From positions 15,772-79,771 of the forward strand of contig URCR01000008.1 of NCBI GenBank assembly GCA_900546325.1: a stretch of DNA of 64,000 nt, read 5' to 3'. The notes beneath the pieces are model-generated. The model searched no databases, was not told where the DNA came from, and saw only the letters and a program-made list of their open reading frames with translations. The position numbers and the translations under genes are program-made. The DNA comes from an uncultured Lachnospiraceae bacterium. GTDB lineage: Bacteria > Bacillota > Clostridia > Lachnospirales > Lachnospiraceae. Shown in pieces: positions 27,071 through 35,702 of this stretch. How positions within the stretch are numbered: position 1 is the first letter of the stretch; each line of letters begins with the position of its first letter.

Positions 27071-28447
27071 CTACTTTGCCAGCCTGTAAATCGCCTCCAG
27101 ATAAATCTTCATCCACATCTCAAGCTGATCCAGTTCCAGATATTCATTTCTCTGATGCATCAGATCCGGCTGTCCCGGAAGGATTGCCCCAAATGCGACG
27201 CAGTTATCGAGCGCTCTGGCATAAGAGCATGCGCCGTCTACCTGCGGTTCGGCGTCTGTATCCCCGGTCACATCTTTATAAACATCCATCAAGGTTTCTA
27301 CAAGGAAGCTGTCTTTTGGTGTGTAAATAGACTCTGTAATATCTGGGTGCTCAAAGCGGAATCGCGTTCCTGCAATCCCTTTCTCGACACGCTCCTGTGC
27401 CTCTTTACATGGATAAGATACCGGGACCCGGTTATCGACAGAGAAGATCAGCTTCTGATCTGCCACTTCCACTTTGCCAACATTGAAGCTTAATTTACCC
27501 GATACTTCATCTTCCAGATCTACCCCTAATTTTCTTCCCTGAAGGTCCGATCCGATCTTTTCCATATAGAACTGTGCAATCTCGCCAAGCTCTCCTGCGG
27601 GATGAAGTTCCCAAAGTGCACGCATCAGCCCGGTCACTGCATTTATTCCACGCTCTGGGTTCGCCGCATGTGCCGCCACACCGAAGACCTCTAACTTTAG
27701 TTTCTCATCTTCCGGCTTTACTTCATAGCTGCATCCGGTTTCTTTTTCCCAGAAGTTTCTCTTTTCTTCAATACGTTCCTTCATCTCCTGAGGAAGCATG
27801 ACATATGCATACTCCGGCACAGAGTTAAATGCATTTCCTCCGGCAAGCACAATTTCCTCGCTTAGGTCTGTCACAAGTTCATATTGGAACACCCCTTTTT
27901 CCCCATGCTTCAACGGAAATTCTGCATCCGGGGTAAAAGAAATCTGCGGAGGTGTGATTTTCTTTTTGTTAAAATAGTAATCCATACACTTCCAGTCTGT
28001 CTCCTCATTTGCTCCGACAATCAGACGGACCTTTTTCGTCAGTGGAAGTCCCATCTCTTTTAAGATCTTCAGTGCGTGCAGGCAGACCATCATCGGTCCT
28101 TTGTTATCAAGCACTCCACGTCCATACAGCTTCCCGTCAATGATCTCCGGCGAGAACGGATCACATACCCATCCGTCCCCGCAAGGCACAACATCTACAT
28201 GTCCGAGGATTCCAACCATCTCTTCCCCTTCGCCATAATCCGCATGTCCCGCGTAATTATCAAAGTTTTCTGTCTGAAATCCCATCTCTTCTGCAATGGC
28301 AAGGAAACATTTTAATGCCTCTGCCGCCCCTTTTCCAAACGGCATCCCTTCTTCCGGCTCTGCCTCCACGCTGTTGATGGATACCATTTTCTTAATATCG
28401 CAAATCAGACTTTCCCGGTCTTCTCTTATCTTTGCTTCAAAATCCAT
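27071..28447 (-). CDS. pepV: Sapep-type Mn-dependent dipeptidase (PepV, M20 family)
   Basis: 458 aa. Metal ligands of the M20 fold are visible: GHVDVVPCGDGW, GVLDNKGPMM, the catalytic ANEETDWKCMDYY, and the late CSYARAL region. It cleaves dipeptides and some N-terminal residues in the cytoplasm. Last gene of an operon with a YfcC-type carrier (75 bases upstream) and pepT, so peptides or amino acids are taken up and broken down together. Confidence 0.9.
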   Translation of the reverse strand: MDFEAKIREDRESLICDIKKMVSINSVEAEPEEGMPFGKGAAEALKCFLAIAEEMGFQTENFDNYAGHADYGEGEEMVGILGHVDVVPCGDGWVCDPFSPEIIDGKLYGRGVLDNKGPMMVCLHALKILKEMGLPLTKKVRLIVGANEETDWKCMDYYFNKKKITPPQISFTPDAEFPLKHGEKGVFQYELVTDLSEEIVLAGGNAFNSVPEYAYVMLPQEMKERIEEKRNFWEKETGCSYEVKPEDEKLKLEVFGVAAHAANPERGINAVTGLMRALWELHPAGELGEIAQFYMEKIGSDLQGRKLGVDLEDEVSGKLSFNVGKVEVADQKLIFSVDNRVPVSYPCKEAQERVEKGIAGTRFRFEHPDITESIYTPKDSFLVETLMDVYKDVTGDTDAEPQVDGACSYARALDNCVAFGAILPGQPDLMHQRNEYLELDQLEMWMKIYLEAIYRLAK

Positions 28448-28522
28448 AGATCTTTATACCATCCAATCAAGTACAAGCAAGATTGGACTTTCTCCTTTCC
28501 CCGGTCCCTTCCGGATATTTCA

Positions 28523-30028
28523 TTACACCACTACCTGGATCAACAGCATCACCGCACTGAATCCAGCCATGATTCCCATAAGCGGCATAATAAATTTCAG
28601 CCATTTATCATAGGTAACATCCACCATCGCAAGTGTTGCAAGGATCAATCCGGTCGGTGTGATGAATGAAATCAGTCCTAATCCATATGCATACGCAGAA
28701 ACAATCGCCGCTCTTGAAACTCCTACAGTGTCCGCAAGCGGTGCCATGATCGGCACAGACAGCACAGCCAGACCAGAAGAGGAGGAGATAAAGAATCCCA
28801 GTACGATAAATACAAGCATCATCAGAATGATAAATACAAATGGATTCATTCCGCTGATCACTCCTGAGAAGAACTCAAGGATCGTATCAGATACCATACC
28901 ATTTTCAAGGATGATATTGATACCGCGTGCCACACCGACAACAAGCGCAACACTCATCAGATCCGCTGCTCCGCCGATAAACTGATCCATAAAATTCTTC
29001 TCACCGATCCCTGATGTAAAAGCAAGGAGAATCGAACATCCGAGGAACAGCGCTGTCATCATGTCAAACCACCATCCCTGGGAAACAAGTCCCCACACAA
29101 GCACTGCAAAAGAAGCACCAAATACGAGCAGAGAAAGTTTCATTCTTATTGTGAATTCCGGCACTTCTCCCTGATGACCGAATTTCTGCATATGATATTC
29201 ATACTGTTCGTAACAGATAGACTTTGTCGGATCGTCTTTTACTTTCTTTGCATATCTGAGAATATATACAAGAGAAATAAGAACACCAAGCACCAATGCA
29301 ACGGTACGGATTCCCATGCCGTCTGCCAAACTGATTCCTGCTGCATTGGACGCATTTCCTGCAGAAAACGGGTTGATCGTCGGGAACATTGTTCCAATAG
29401 AAGATCCCATGTAAATTGCCGCAATACATGTCATAACATCATATCCGGCAGCCAGGAAGACGGGTACAAGGATCGGATACAGTGCGATCGTCTCCTCCGC
29501 AAGACCGAAGGTCGTTCCTCCCGCCGCAATAATAATTGTGATCAGAATAATTAAAATATACTCTTTTCCTTTTGTGACTTTGGAGAGCACTGCGATTGCC
29601 GCATTGAAAGCTCCCATGTAATTTAATACGCCGATACATCCCCCGAGAATAAATACGAAGAGAATAATATCAATTGTATCGTATACACCGCTGATCGGAG
29701 CGAGCAGAATCTGGAGAGGTCCCTGCGGCTTCTGCTCTACCCGCTCATAAGTATCCGGGATCGCTACCGGTTTGCTGATCGTTCCATCAAGGAACTTGTC
29801 AAGATTTCCCGTCACGCCAAGCTCATCTAACGATGCCTGTGTCGGCTCCATCTCTGTCACTTTTCCATCCGGATCTGTCACTTCAAACATCTTACTGTCT
29901 GCATTGTATGCCAGCTTTGAATACAATCCTGCCGGCACAACTGCTGTTAATATTGCCGCGAAAATCAAAACGATAAATAACACTGTAATCGCGGTCGGAA
30001 ACGAGATCGATTTCTTTTTCTTTTCCAT
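28523..30028 (-). CDS. YfcC family (C4-dicarboxylate anaerobic carrier-like) transporter
   Basis: 501 aa, about 12 membrane segments. The N-terminal FPTAITVLFIVLIF, the extracytoplasmic loop with YNADSKMFEV, and repeated GGT/ISSSSGLA hairpin-like segments fit the YfcC/DcuC superfamily. Members next to peptidases are usually thought to carry amino acids or small peptides; the substrate here is not shown. Start taken at 30028 with GAGG about 9 bases upstream; an ATG at 30037 almost touches the pepT stop. It lies between pepT and pepV. Confidence 0.82.
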   Translation of the reverse strand: MEKKKKSISFPTAITVLFIVLIFAAILTAVVPAGLYSKLAYNADSKMFEVTDPDGKVTEMEPTQASLDELGVTGNLDKFLDGTISKPVAIPDTYERVEQKPQGPLQILLAPISGVYDTIDIILFVFILGGCIGVLNYMGAFNAAIAVLSKVTKGKEYILIILITIIIAAGGTTFGLAEETIALYPILVPVFLAAGYDVMTCIAAIYMGSSIGTMFPTINPFSAGNASNAAGISLADGMGIRTVALVLGVLISLVYILRYAKKVKDDPTKSICYEQYEYHMQKFGHQGEVPEFTIRMKLSLLVFGASFAVLVWGLVSQGWWFDMMTALFLGCSILLAFTSGIGEKNFMDQFIGGAADLMSVALVVGVARGINIILENGMVSDTILEFFSGVISGMNPFVFIILMMLVFIVLGFFISSSSGLAVLSVPIMAPLADTVGVSRAAIVSAYAYGLGLISFITPTGLILATLAMVDVTYDKWLKFIMPLMGIMAGFSAVMLLIQVVV

Positions 30029-30040
30029 ATGCTCCATCCT

Positions 30041-31261
30041 CTACTTCTCTGCAAATATTTTGACAAGCTCTACAATTACCTGCACTGCTGCTTCCATTCC
30101 TTCCACCGTCACATGCTCCATCGGCCCATGATAGCCGTGTCCGCCTGTTCCAAGATTCGGGCAAGGAAGTCCTTTAAATGAGAGTTTGCATCCATCTGTA
30201 CCGCCGCGGATCGGAGAAATATCTTCCGCCACCCCTGCTGCCTTGCATGCCTCTCTCGCATATTCAATCAGATACATATGCTCCTTGATGATTCCTTCCA
30301 TGTTCTGATATTCCTCTTTCAATTCCAGACGTACCGTTCCTTCGCCCCAGATCTCATTGAGCGTCTTTTCAATGTGACGAAGTGTCTTTTTTCTCGCCTC
30401 AAAGCTTCCTGCATCATGGTCGCGGATAATATATTCAGAAACCGCGTGTCCTTCGTCCCCATGAATACTCAGCAGGTGGTAGAATCCCTCATATCCTTCG
30501 GTCCGTCCCGGAATCTCATATCTTGGCAGCATATTATTGATGTCTGCCGCAATTAAAACCGCATTGATCATCACATTTTTTGCAGAACCCGGATGAACAC
30601 TCTTCCCCTGAATTTCAAATCTTGCTTCACAGGCATTGAAATTCTGATACTGAATCTCTCCTTCTCCATCTCCGTCAAGTGTGTACGCGACCTCCGCATC
30701 GAATTTCTCAAAATCAAACTGTGCCGCTCCGCTTCCGCACTCTTCATCCGGAGTAAATGCAACACTGATCTGTCCGTGCGGAATATTTTCATCTCTTAAA
30801 ATCTGGATCAGCTGCATGATTTCCGCAATCCCCGCTTTATCGTCCACACCGAGGATGGTCGTTCCATCAGATGTGATCAGCGTCCGTCCTTTACACGCTT
30901 TCAGATGCGGGAAATCCTTTGTCGAAAGAATTCGTCCGCTCGTTCCAAGCTCCATATCCCCTCCATCGTAATCAGGAGTACAGACCGGTCTGATCTCTCC
31001 CTCTGTAAACTCTGCGACAGTATCCATATGAGCGATAAATCCGATTTTTTTCTTCCCTTCATATCCCGCCGTCGCCGGAACTGTTCCGTATACAAAGCAC
31101 TTCTCGTCAAGCTGTGCGTTTTCCACACCAAGCTCCCTCAACTCTTTTACAAGAAGCTCTGCCAGATCAAACTGACATGTTGTAGTTGGTACGGATTCAC
31201 TTCTTTCATCGCAAGGCGTCTTGACTGCAATGTACTTTAATAATCTTTCTTCTACTTTCAT
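30041..31261 (-). CDS. pepT: Peptidase T (tripeptidase, M20B)
   Basis: 406 aa. GFIAHMDTVAEF, GVDDKAGIAEIM, the catalytic glutamates in PDEECGSGA and the GTDGCKLSF region match PepT. It releases the N-terminal residue of tripeptides in the cytoplasm. Start at 31261 fits GGAGGG 7 bases upstream; the frame runs to 31279. First gene of the peptide operon, divergent from the XRE regulator. Confidence 0.93.
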   Translation of the reverse strand: MKVEERLLKYIAVKTPCDERSESVPTTTCQFDLAELLVKELRELGVENAQLDEKCFVYGTVPATAGYEGKKKIGFIAHMDTVAEFTEGEIRPVCTPDYDGGDMELGTSGRILSTKDFPHLKACKGRTLITSDGTTILGVDDKAGIAEIMQLIQILRDENIPHGQISVAFTPDEECGSGAAQFDFEKFDAEVAYTLDGDGEGEIQYQNFNACEARFEIQGKSVHPGSAKNVMINAVLIAADINNMLPRYEIPGRTEGYEGFYHLLSIHGDEGHAVSEYIIRDHDAGSFEARKKTLRHIEKTLNEIWGEGTVRLELKEEYQNMEGIIKEHMYLIEYAREACKAAGVAEDISPIRGGTDGCKLSFKGLPCPNLGTGGHGYHGPMEHVTVEGMEAAVQVIVELVKIFAEK

Positions 31262-31337
31262 GGTTGTCCCTCCTGCCATTTTATACTATCCCTATCGTAT
31301 TTCTTTTCGTCCCTCCAGGCAAATCTTCCCTGTTTTC

Positions 31338-31371
31338 TTGACACGAAAATTTTAGATATGATATTATTATA
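31338..31371. promoter_or_regulatory. Overlapping divergent promoters of pepT operon and XRE regulator
   Basis: Plus strand: TTGACA (31338-31343) and TATTAT (31362-31367), 18 bases apart, reading into the regulator. Minus strand: a TATAAT at 31366-31371 overlaps the plus -10 and could serve the pepT operon, although its -35 is poor. Overlap would let the regulator control both directions at once. Confidence 0.5.
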
Positions 31372-31467
31372 TGAATAGAAAAACTTGTTTCTATTCCCTG
31401 TTTTTTAAAAAAGCAGAGGATAGTTATTCACTTTTAAGAAAAATGTTGATTTTTAAGAAAGATTTTT

Positions 31468-32172
31468 ATGATGAATATTGATAAGATTCTCGGAAATAAT
31501 ATAAGAAAATACAGAACTGCACGCAATATGACCTTAAAAGAACTGTCAGAGAAACTTCATAAGAGTATTTCCACAGTTTCCAAATACGAAAAGGGCGACA
31601 TTTCTCTTGATATGCCCACCTTTATCGAAACAGCGGAGATTTTGGGAGTCTCCCCGTTTCTTCTCCTGAACGGAGAGCAGACGGAGGCTCCTGTCGAGAA
31701 GCTCTATGCCTCTTCTGCTTCTGTTTTATATATGTATACTTATGACAGCCAGAGCAAATGCATTGTCCAAAGTCTGATTGAACAATATCCTTCCCTGACT
31801 GTCCCGGGCACTTATAAAGTCCAGATGTTTAACGACGTCAAAGACTTTTCACACCCCGGCAGCTGCGGCGGACTTTATACCGGAGAACATACAAAGAATG
31901 GTTTTCTTGAAACCTATCTTCTGCACAACGAAGTTTCCCAGACGGAACATGTGATGATCTCCTGTGTAAATAACCTTGTGAATCCAAACTTACAGATTGG
32001 TCTGATCACCGGTCTGTCTAATTACACGATGCTGCCGATCTCTTTCAAGACAGTAATTTCTAACACAGAACTTACCAACAAAGACAAACTGATGAATCTC
32101 CTGACTTTCTCAAAAGAAGATTTACAGCTAATAAAAAAGACAAATTACCTGTCTGTGAAGAATCCCGTCTGA
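31468..32172 (+). CDS. XRE-family transcriptional regulator
   Basis: 234 aa. Residues about 8-62 form a Cro/C1-type helix-turn-helix (LKELSEKLHKSISTVSKYEK). The C-terminal 170 residues hold no cupin signature that I recognise and may sense a ligand. Its placement, divergent from pepT-yfcC-pepV with shared promoter DNA, suggests that it controls peptide use. The ribosome site is weak (AAGAAAG), so it is probably made at low level. Confidence 0.85.
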   Translation: MMNIDKILGNNIRKYRTARNMTLKELSEKLHKSISTVSKYEKGDISLDMPTFIETAEILGVSPFLLLNGEQTEAPVEKLYASSASVLYMYTYDSQSKCIVQSLIEQYPSLTVPGTYKVQMFNDVKDFSHPGSCGGLYTGEHTKNGFLETYLLHNEVSQTEHVMISCVNNLVNPNLQIGLITGLSNYTMLPISFKTVISNTELTNKDKLMNLLTFSKEDLQLIKKTNYLSVKNPV

Positions 32173-32190
32173 CAAAAATACAACTGGTCT

Positions 32191-32248
32191 GCTGTTCTTG
32201 CTGTCCGGAACCGAAACAGTTCCGGCGCCGGGTAACAGCTATTTTTTT
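32191..32248. terminator. Terminator between convergent XRE and Fic genes
   Basis: An inner stem CCGGAAC/GTTCCGG sits inside an outer GCTGTT/AACAGC stem, followed on the plus strand by TATTTTTTTT. The T-run overlaps the last codons of the Fic gene. Confidence 0.7.
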
Positions 32249-33240
32249 TCATAAACGTTTTTTATATATCTCTGATTTTTACTCTTCGGTGCACCCGGGA
32301 TTGTCATTTGGATCAATCCACTCTCAAGCGCCGGATTCAGATAATTTTTTCTCAGGGCATCTTTCGACTTCAAATGAAGCAATTCTAAGATTTCATTCGC
32401 AGTGTAAGGAGTATCTTCTTTCATCGCTTCAAGAAGTTTTTTCACATACTTTGAAATGCTTTCCACCGGTTCCTTCTGTTCGATTCTGACCTCATCTAAC
32501 GCAATCTCTATCTGTTCCAGCATAAACTCAATAAAACCGGTGATCTTTCTCTCCATATGGCAGATGGATATCACTTCATAATACTCTCCCTGCACACTTT
32601 CCATCCGGGTTTCCAATGGGAAAACAGAAAAGAACGGTCTCCATTTCGCCAGAATTGCTGTCTGCCACAGCTGCGCCAATCTGCTGTTGCCATCTGTAAA
32701 CGGATGAAGAAATATGACTTCATAATGAAATATAGAGGACAAAATCAACGGGTGTATTTTCCCCTGCTGACTTTCCATCCATTCGAAAAGCTCCCCCATC
32801 TGCCCTGCAATAAACCTTGCCGGAGGCGCCATGAAAAACTGATTGCGGTTAAACATGCCCTTTTCCGTCTGACGGAACTCTCCGGATTCACTTGCAATAT
32901 CCTTTGTCAGCATTCCATGCACCTTCTTGAATTCCGAGATGCTGTACGGATCTGCTTCCTGTATGTACTCATAAGCCGCATAAGTATTCTGCACTTCCCG
33001 AACCGCCCTTTCACTTGCTGATACAGTCCGGCCCTCTACAATCTCCTTAACTTCCTGAACAGACAGCGGATTCCCTTCCAGCCTTAAAGCAGCATGCATT
33101 GCACGGATCCGGCTTTCCCGGTTTGTTCCCGGCGCCCCCGCTTTGTAGTGCTCCATAATCTTCCCGGACTTCTCCGCGATCGATGCCACTAACAGTAACA
33201 TCTTATCTGTAATTTCATATGGCGGGTAATAATTTCCCAT
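32239..33240 (-). CDS. Fic-domain protein with altered active-site motif
   Basis: 333 aa. The Fic motif at residues 179-190 reads HPFTDGNSRLAQ; canonical is HPFx(D/E)GNGRxxR, so the second Gly is Ser and the last Arg, which binds phosphates, is Gln. The N-terminal inhibitory helix reads AALRLEGN (E55), where the usual Ser/Thr four residues before the Glu is Ala. A C-terminal winged-helix-like segment (YTANEILELLHLKSKDALRKN) suggests DNA binding. AMPylation activity is doubtful; it may be a regulator or use another nucleotide. AAGGAGA precedes the ATG by 6 bases. Confidence 0.85.
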   Translation of the reverse strand: MGNYYPPYEITDKMLLLVASIAEKSGKIMEHYKAGAPGTNRESRIRAMHAALRLEGNPLSVQEVKEIVEGRTVSASERAVREVQNTYAAYEYIQEADPYSISEFKKVHGMLTKDIASESGEFRQTEKGMFNRNQFFMAPPARFIAGQMGELFEWMESQQGKIHPLILSSIFHYEVIFLHPFTDGNSRLAQLWQTAILAKWRPFFSVFPLETRMESVQGEYYEVISICHMERKITGFIEFMLEQIEIALDEVRIEQKEPVESISKYVKKLLEAMKEDTPYTANEILELLHLKSKDALRKNYLNPALESGLIQMTIPGAPKSKNQRYIKNVYEKK

Positions 33241-34127
33241 AAAAACTCTCCTTTATCTTACTTGTTTTCTTGCATATTATCTTACATCTTTTATATCAAA
33301 TCCGCAAGATGTTGTTCGATTTTTATGTCTTTTTCAAATCAAAATTCATTTCATTGACATAGATGTAATGTTGCTTATTATGTAGGTTTGTCTTACATGT
33401 TTCTATTTTATTTATACCGGAAAACATCCGTCGCTCCGTTCGTCTGTTTTCTTTAAAAAGCCCTCATCTATACCTCTGCAGCAACACTTTATTCCGGTCT
33501 TTTTCCACTACTTTGAAGCAGCCATAAAATACAGCCATCTCGTGTCAGTATCTTTTTAGCAAAGCAGGAAAAAGATTGCATCTTACACACTCATCATACC
33601 ACATTCTGCTTTGTCTGTCCAAGACAAAAAGCAGCTGCCGTATACCACTTCTATCATACATACTTTTACAGCAGATCATTTTCAAAACTCTATAGGCGTT
33701 CCAAGCTCTGCGGCAAAATTTCATCAGAAATTTACATCGTATTTCAGGCAGGGCAGCATTCCCATAATATCTCCCGCTGTTTTCAGACCGTTTTTCAGAA
33801 TATTTGCCGTTTGGGGACGAATCATCTTCCTGTCACTTCACATTATGCTTCTATCCGTATTCCGCCTCACAAAAAAACACCCGGCAGAGCATCTCTCTTC
33901 TCCTCAAAAGCTTTCCCGCTTTCTTTTTGAAGATTTTCTTGCTGCCAAGGCGTATTTTTCTGCATTTTTTGCTCTTTTAATTTTTACCATGCCTTAAAAT
34001 GCTATATTTTGCGATATAAGAGAGTTTTTCTTTTCAGGCAATCATTTATTGCCTATAGATGTTAAAACGCCTTATATCGCATTTTATTGCATTGTTTTTA
34101 CTTGATTTCCACTTGAGTATATTAAAA
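33241..34127. other. Gap of about 0.9 kb with no supported gene
   Basis: Between the Fic gene and the island boundary. It holds a possible weak Fic promoter, pyrimidine-rich stretches and a GAAAACA/TGTTTTC hairpin near 33420-33460. A 128-codon open frame at 33611-33997 has no ribosome site or family likeness. A 28-codon minus-strand frame near 33995 ends in basic residues. Probably decayed sequence. Confidence 0.5.
34011..34080. repeat. Nested inverted repeats beside the island
   Basis: GCGATATAAG (34011-34020) is perfectly repeated in inverse at 34071-34080, and the similarity extends imperfectly outward by about 13 bases. Inside lies a second perfect hairpin, AGGCAAT/ATTGCCT (34036-34054). 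It ends 48 bases from the distal att copy. It could be an integrase or excision accessory site, or a small remnant element. Confidence 0.5.
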
Positions 34128-34143
34128 CGTTCCCTGCGAGAAT
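34128..34143 (-). mobile_element. Distal attachment site (tRNA-Arg 3' fragment)
   Basis: CGTTCCCTGCGAGAAT is identical to the 3' end of the tRNA-Arg gene at 38552-38567 and in the same orientation. Beyond these 16 bases similarity stops. No tRNA body is attached here, so it is the copy left at the far end by site-specific integration into the tRNA. Confidence 0.8.
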
Positions 34144-34242
34144 GATAAGCAATATAAAATTGTATTGATTTCTGCACTTAATCCGTACTTTAGATTGGTT
34201 ATCTAAGGTATTTTGACTACTAAATTATAACTGCGGTCGTTT

Positions 34243-35217
34243 TTATTTTTTCCACGTCAGACTAATCTTTTCTATTTTCTGAAGAATTGCCTCCTTAATC
34301 ACATCCTGTAAATATATGGGATTTAATTTCTTTTTCATATATGCAAGATATGTATCTTTCGTTTCATCAATTAAAACTGTCGTAAAAAATCTTTCCCAAC
34401 TGAAAAATTTTTTACTGTCTACATAATCATATGGAGCATCCAATATTTCAGCTACATAATTATTTTTCAGAATTCCGGCAGATAAAATCAGCCACTCAAA
34501 AGACTCCGGTAAATACAATGCCACATTTTCGCATCCTTCTATTAACCTCAATACCCGGTCAATTTCTGATCCAAAGGCTGCACCATCCGCAATGACAAGT
34601 ATTTTCTCATTCTTATGCTCTCTCAAATAATGGAATACATTAGATTTCCCATTCATAGTTTCGCATTGTAAATGATTTTCCCGACACACATGATCGAAAA
34701 ACTGGTATCCCGAATTACTGTCTTCGGTAATCACCAATTCCGGCTTTACGTCTTTCTCATAAGTAAGCGTACCATATATCCGATAAAATTCATGGTAACT
34801 CTGCTTCAATGTTCCATATTTTCCTGATGACCGGATCCCATAAATCTCTTCCACACTATATGGTAAAGTCGGCAACGATTCTCTCGTAACAATCACATAA
34901 TAATTATCTGTTTTCTGAATTTCTCCGGCGAACTCCTCAGTCTTAATAAAATCATTTCCCTCATCAATAAATACGATACTATCCGTAATCTCCGCCAGTT
35001 GTCCTTTCCACAAAGCACCTTCCAGCACATAACATTTCTTATCGCATATCAAATCTACCGGACTTCCTGTCGGATTGTTCACATATTCCTGAATCATGTC
35101 TACAAGAGTAGTTTTTCCCGTAGCGCTGTCCCCGCGAATGATTGTCAGATTTCTTCGAATTTCAAAATCATATTTTAACCGTTTTGTAGATACAACAACT
35201 CTATGTTTTCCTCTCAT
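34243..35217 (-). CDS. P-loop ATPase paired with DUF4869 protein
   Basis: 324 aa. Walker A GDSATGKT at residues 29-36 and a Walker B-like SIVFIDEGND at 80-89. The N-terminal strand pattern before the P-loop (NLTIIRGDSATGKTTLVDMI) resembles small AAA/ABC-like NTPases; the rest is not recognised. Proteins like this are often mislabelled as translation initiation factor 2. It is 15 bases downstream of the DUF4869 gene with GGAGGAG 7 bases before the ATG, so the two are coupled. Function unknown; a sensor or defence role is possible but untested. Confidence 0.75.
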   Translation of the reverse strand: MRGKHRVVVSTKRLKYDFEIRRNLTIIRGDSATGKTTLVDMIQEYVNNPTGSPVDLICDKKCYVLEGALWKGQLAEITDSIVFIDEGNDFIKTEEFAGEIQKTDNYYVIVTRESLPTLPYSVEEIYGIRSSGKYGTLKQSYHEFYRIYGTLTYEKDVKPELVITEDSNSGYQFFDHVCRENHLQCETMNGKSNVFHYLREHKNEKILVIADGAAFGSEIDRVLRLIEGCENVALYLPESFEWLILSAGILKNNYVAEILDAPYDYVDSKKFFSWERFFTTVLIDETKDTYLAYMKKKLNPIYLQDVIKEAILQKIEKISLTWKK

Positions 35218-35232
35218 CGTGCCACTCCTCCA

Positions 35233-35670
35233 TTAGACAAATTCTCCGGCAATCGGTACCAGTTCTTTCATAGAGTGAACAATTTCGTTGGTATTCAAAA
35301 TACGAATCGTAAAAGGATCCTTACCAAAATCCATCAAATGCCGCAAATTTACTGTCCTGTCTTCCGATTCTGCAATTTTAAGCAACCATTTCGCACAATT
35401 ATCTCCGCAAGTTGATGCATTAAAAATTTTATCTTTATTAAACTTAAAGAGGATTAACATTTTTACTCCACCGGATAATCCGATTGGCGGAATCTTCCCC
35501 AAAACCGGACTATCTATCACTCCACTATCCAAAACTGTTGACTTATCTACATCCTGAATCATTTCTTTTACGAAAGGATCTACAATCCAACTGTCTTCAT
35601 AATCATATTTAAAATAAGCCGATGTATTATATACAGCTTCTTTCATATCACCAAAATAAATATTCAGCAT
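35233..35670 (-). CDS. DUF4869 domain protein
   Basis: 145 aa, soluble. The start MLNIYFGDM, the central WIVDPFVKEMIQDVDKS, then SPVLGKIPPIGLSGGVK and the ASTCGDNCAKWLL segment match my memory of DUF4869, a Firmicute family without known function. The two cysteines in CGDNC and the conserved N/D residues might be functional. AGGGGA precedes the ATG. It opens the two-gene unit with the P-loop ATPase. Confidence 0.78.
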   Translation of the reverse strand: MLNIYFGDMKEAVYNTSAYFKYDYEDSWIVDPFVKEMIQDVDKSTVLDSGVIDSPVLGKIPPIGLSGGVKMLILFKFNKDKIFNASTCGDNCAKWLLKIAESEDRTVNLRHLMDFGKDPFTIRILNTNEIVHSMKELVPIAGEFV

Positions 35671-35702
35671 AAAATCCCCTTCCTCTATTATTCATGTTTC
35701 TA

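Noticed and set aside
33611..33997. 128-codon plus-strand frame in the gap before the island
   Set aside because: No ribosome site, composition unlike the true genes, no family features.
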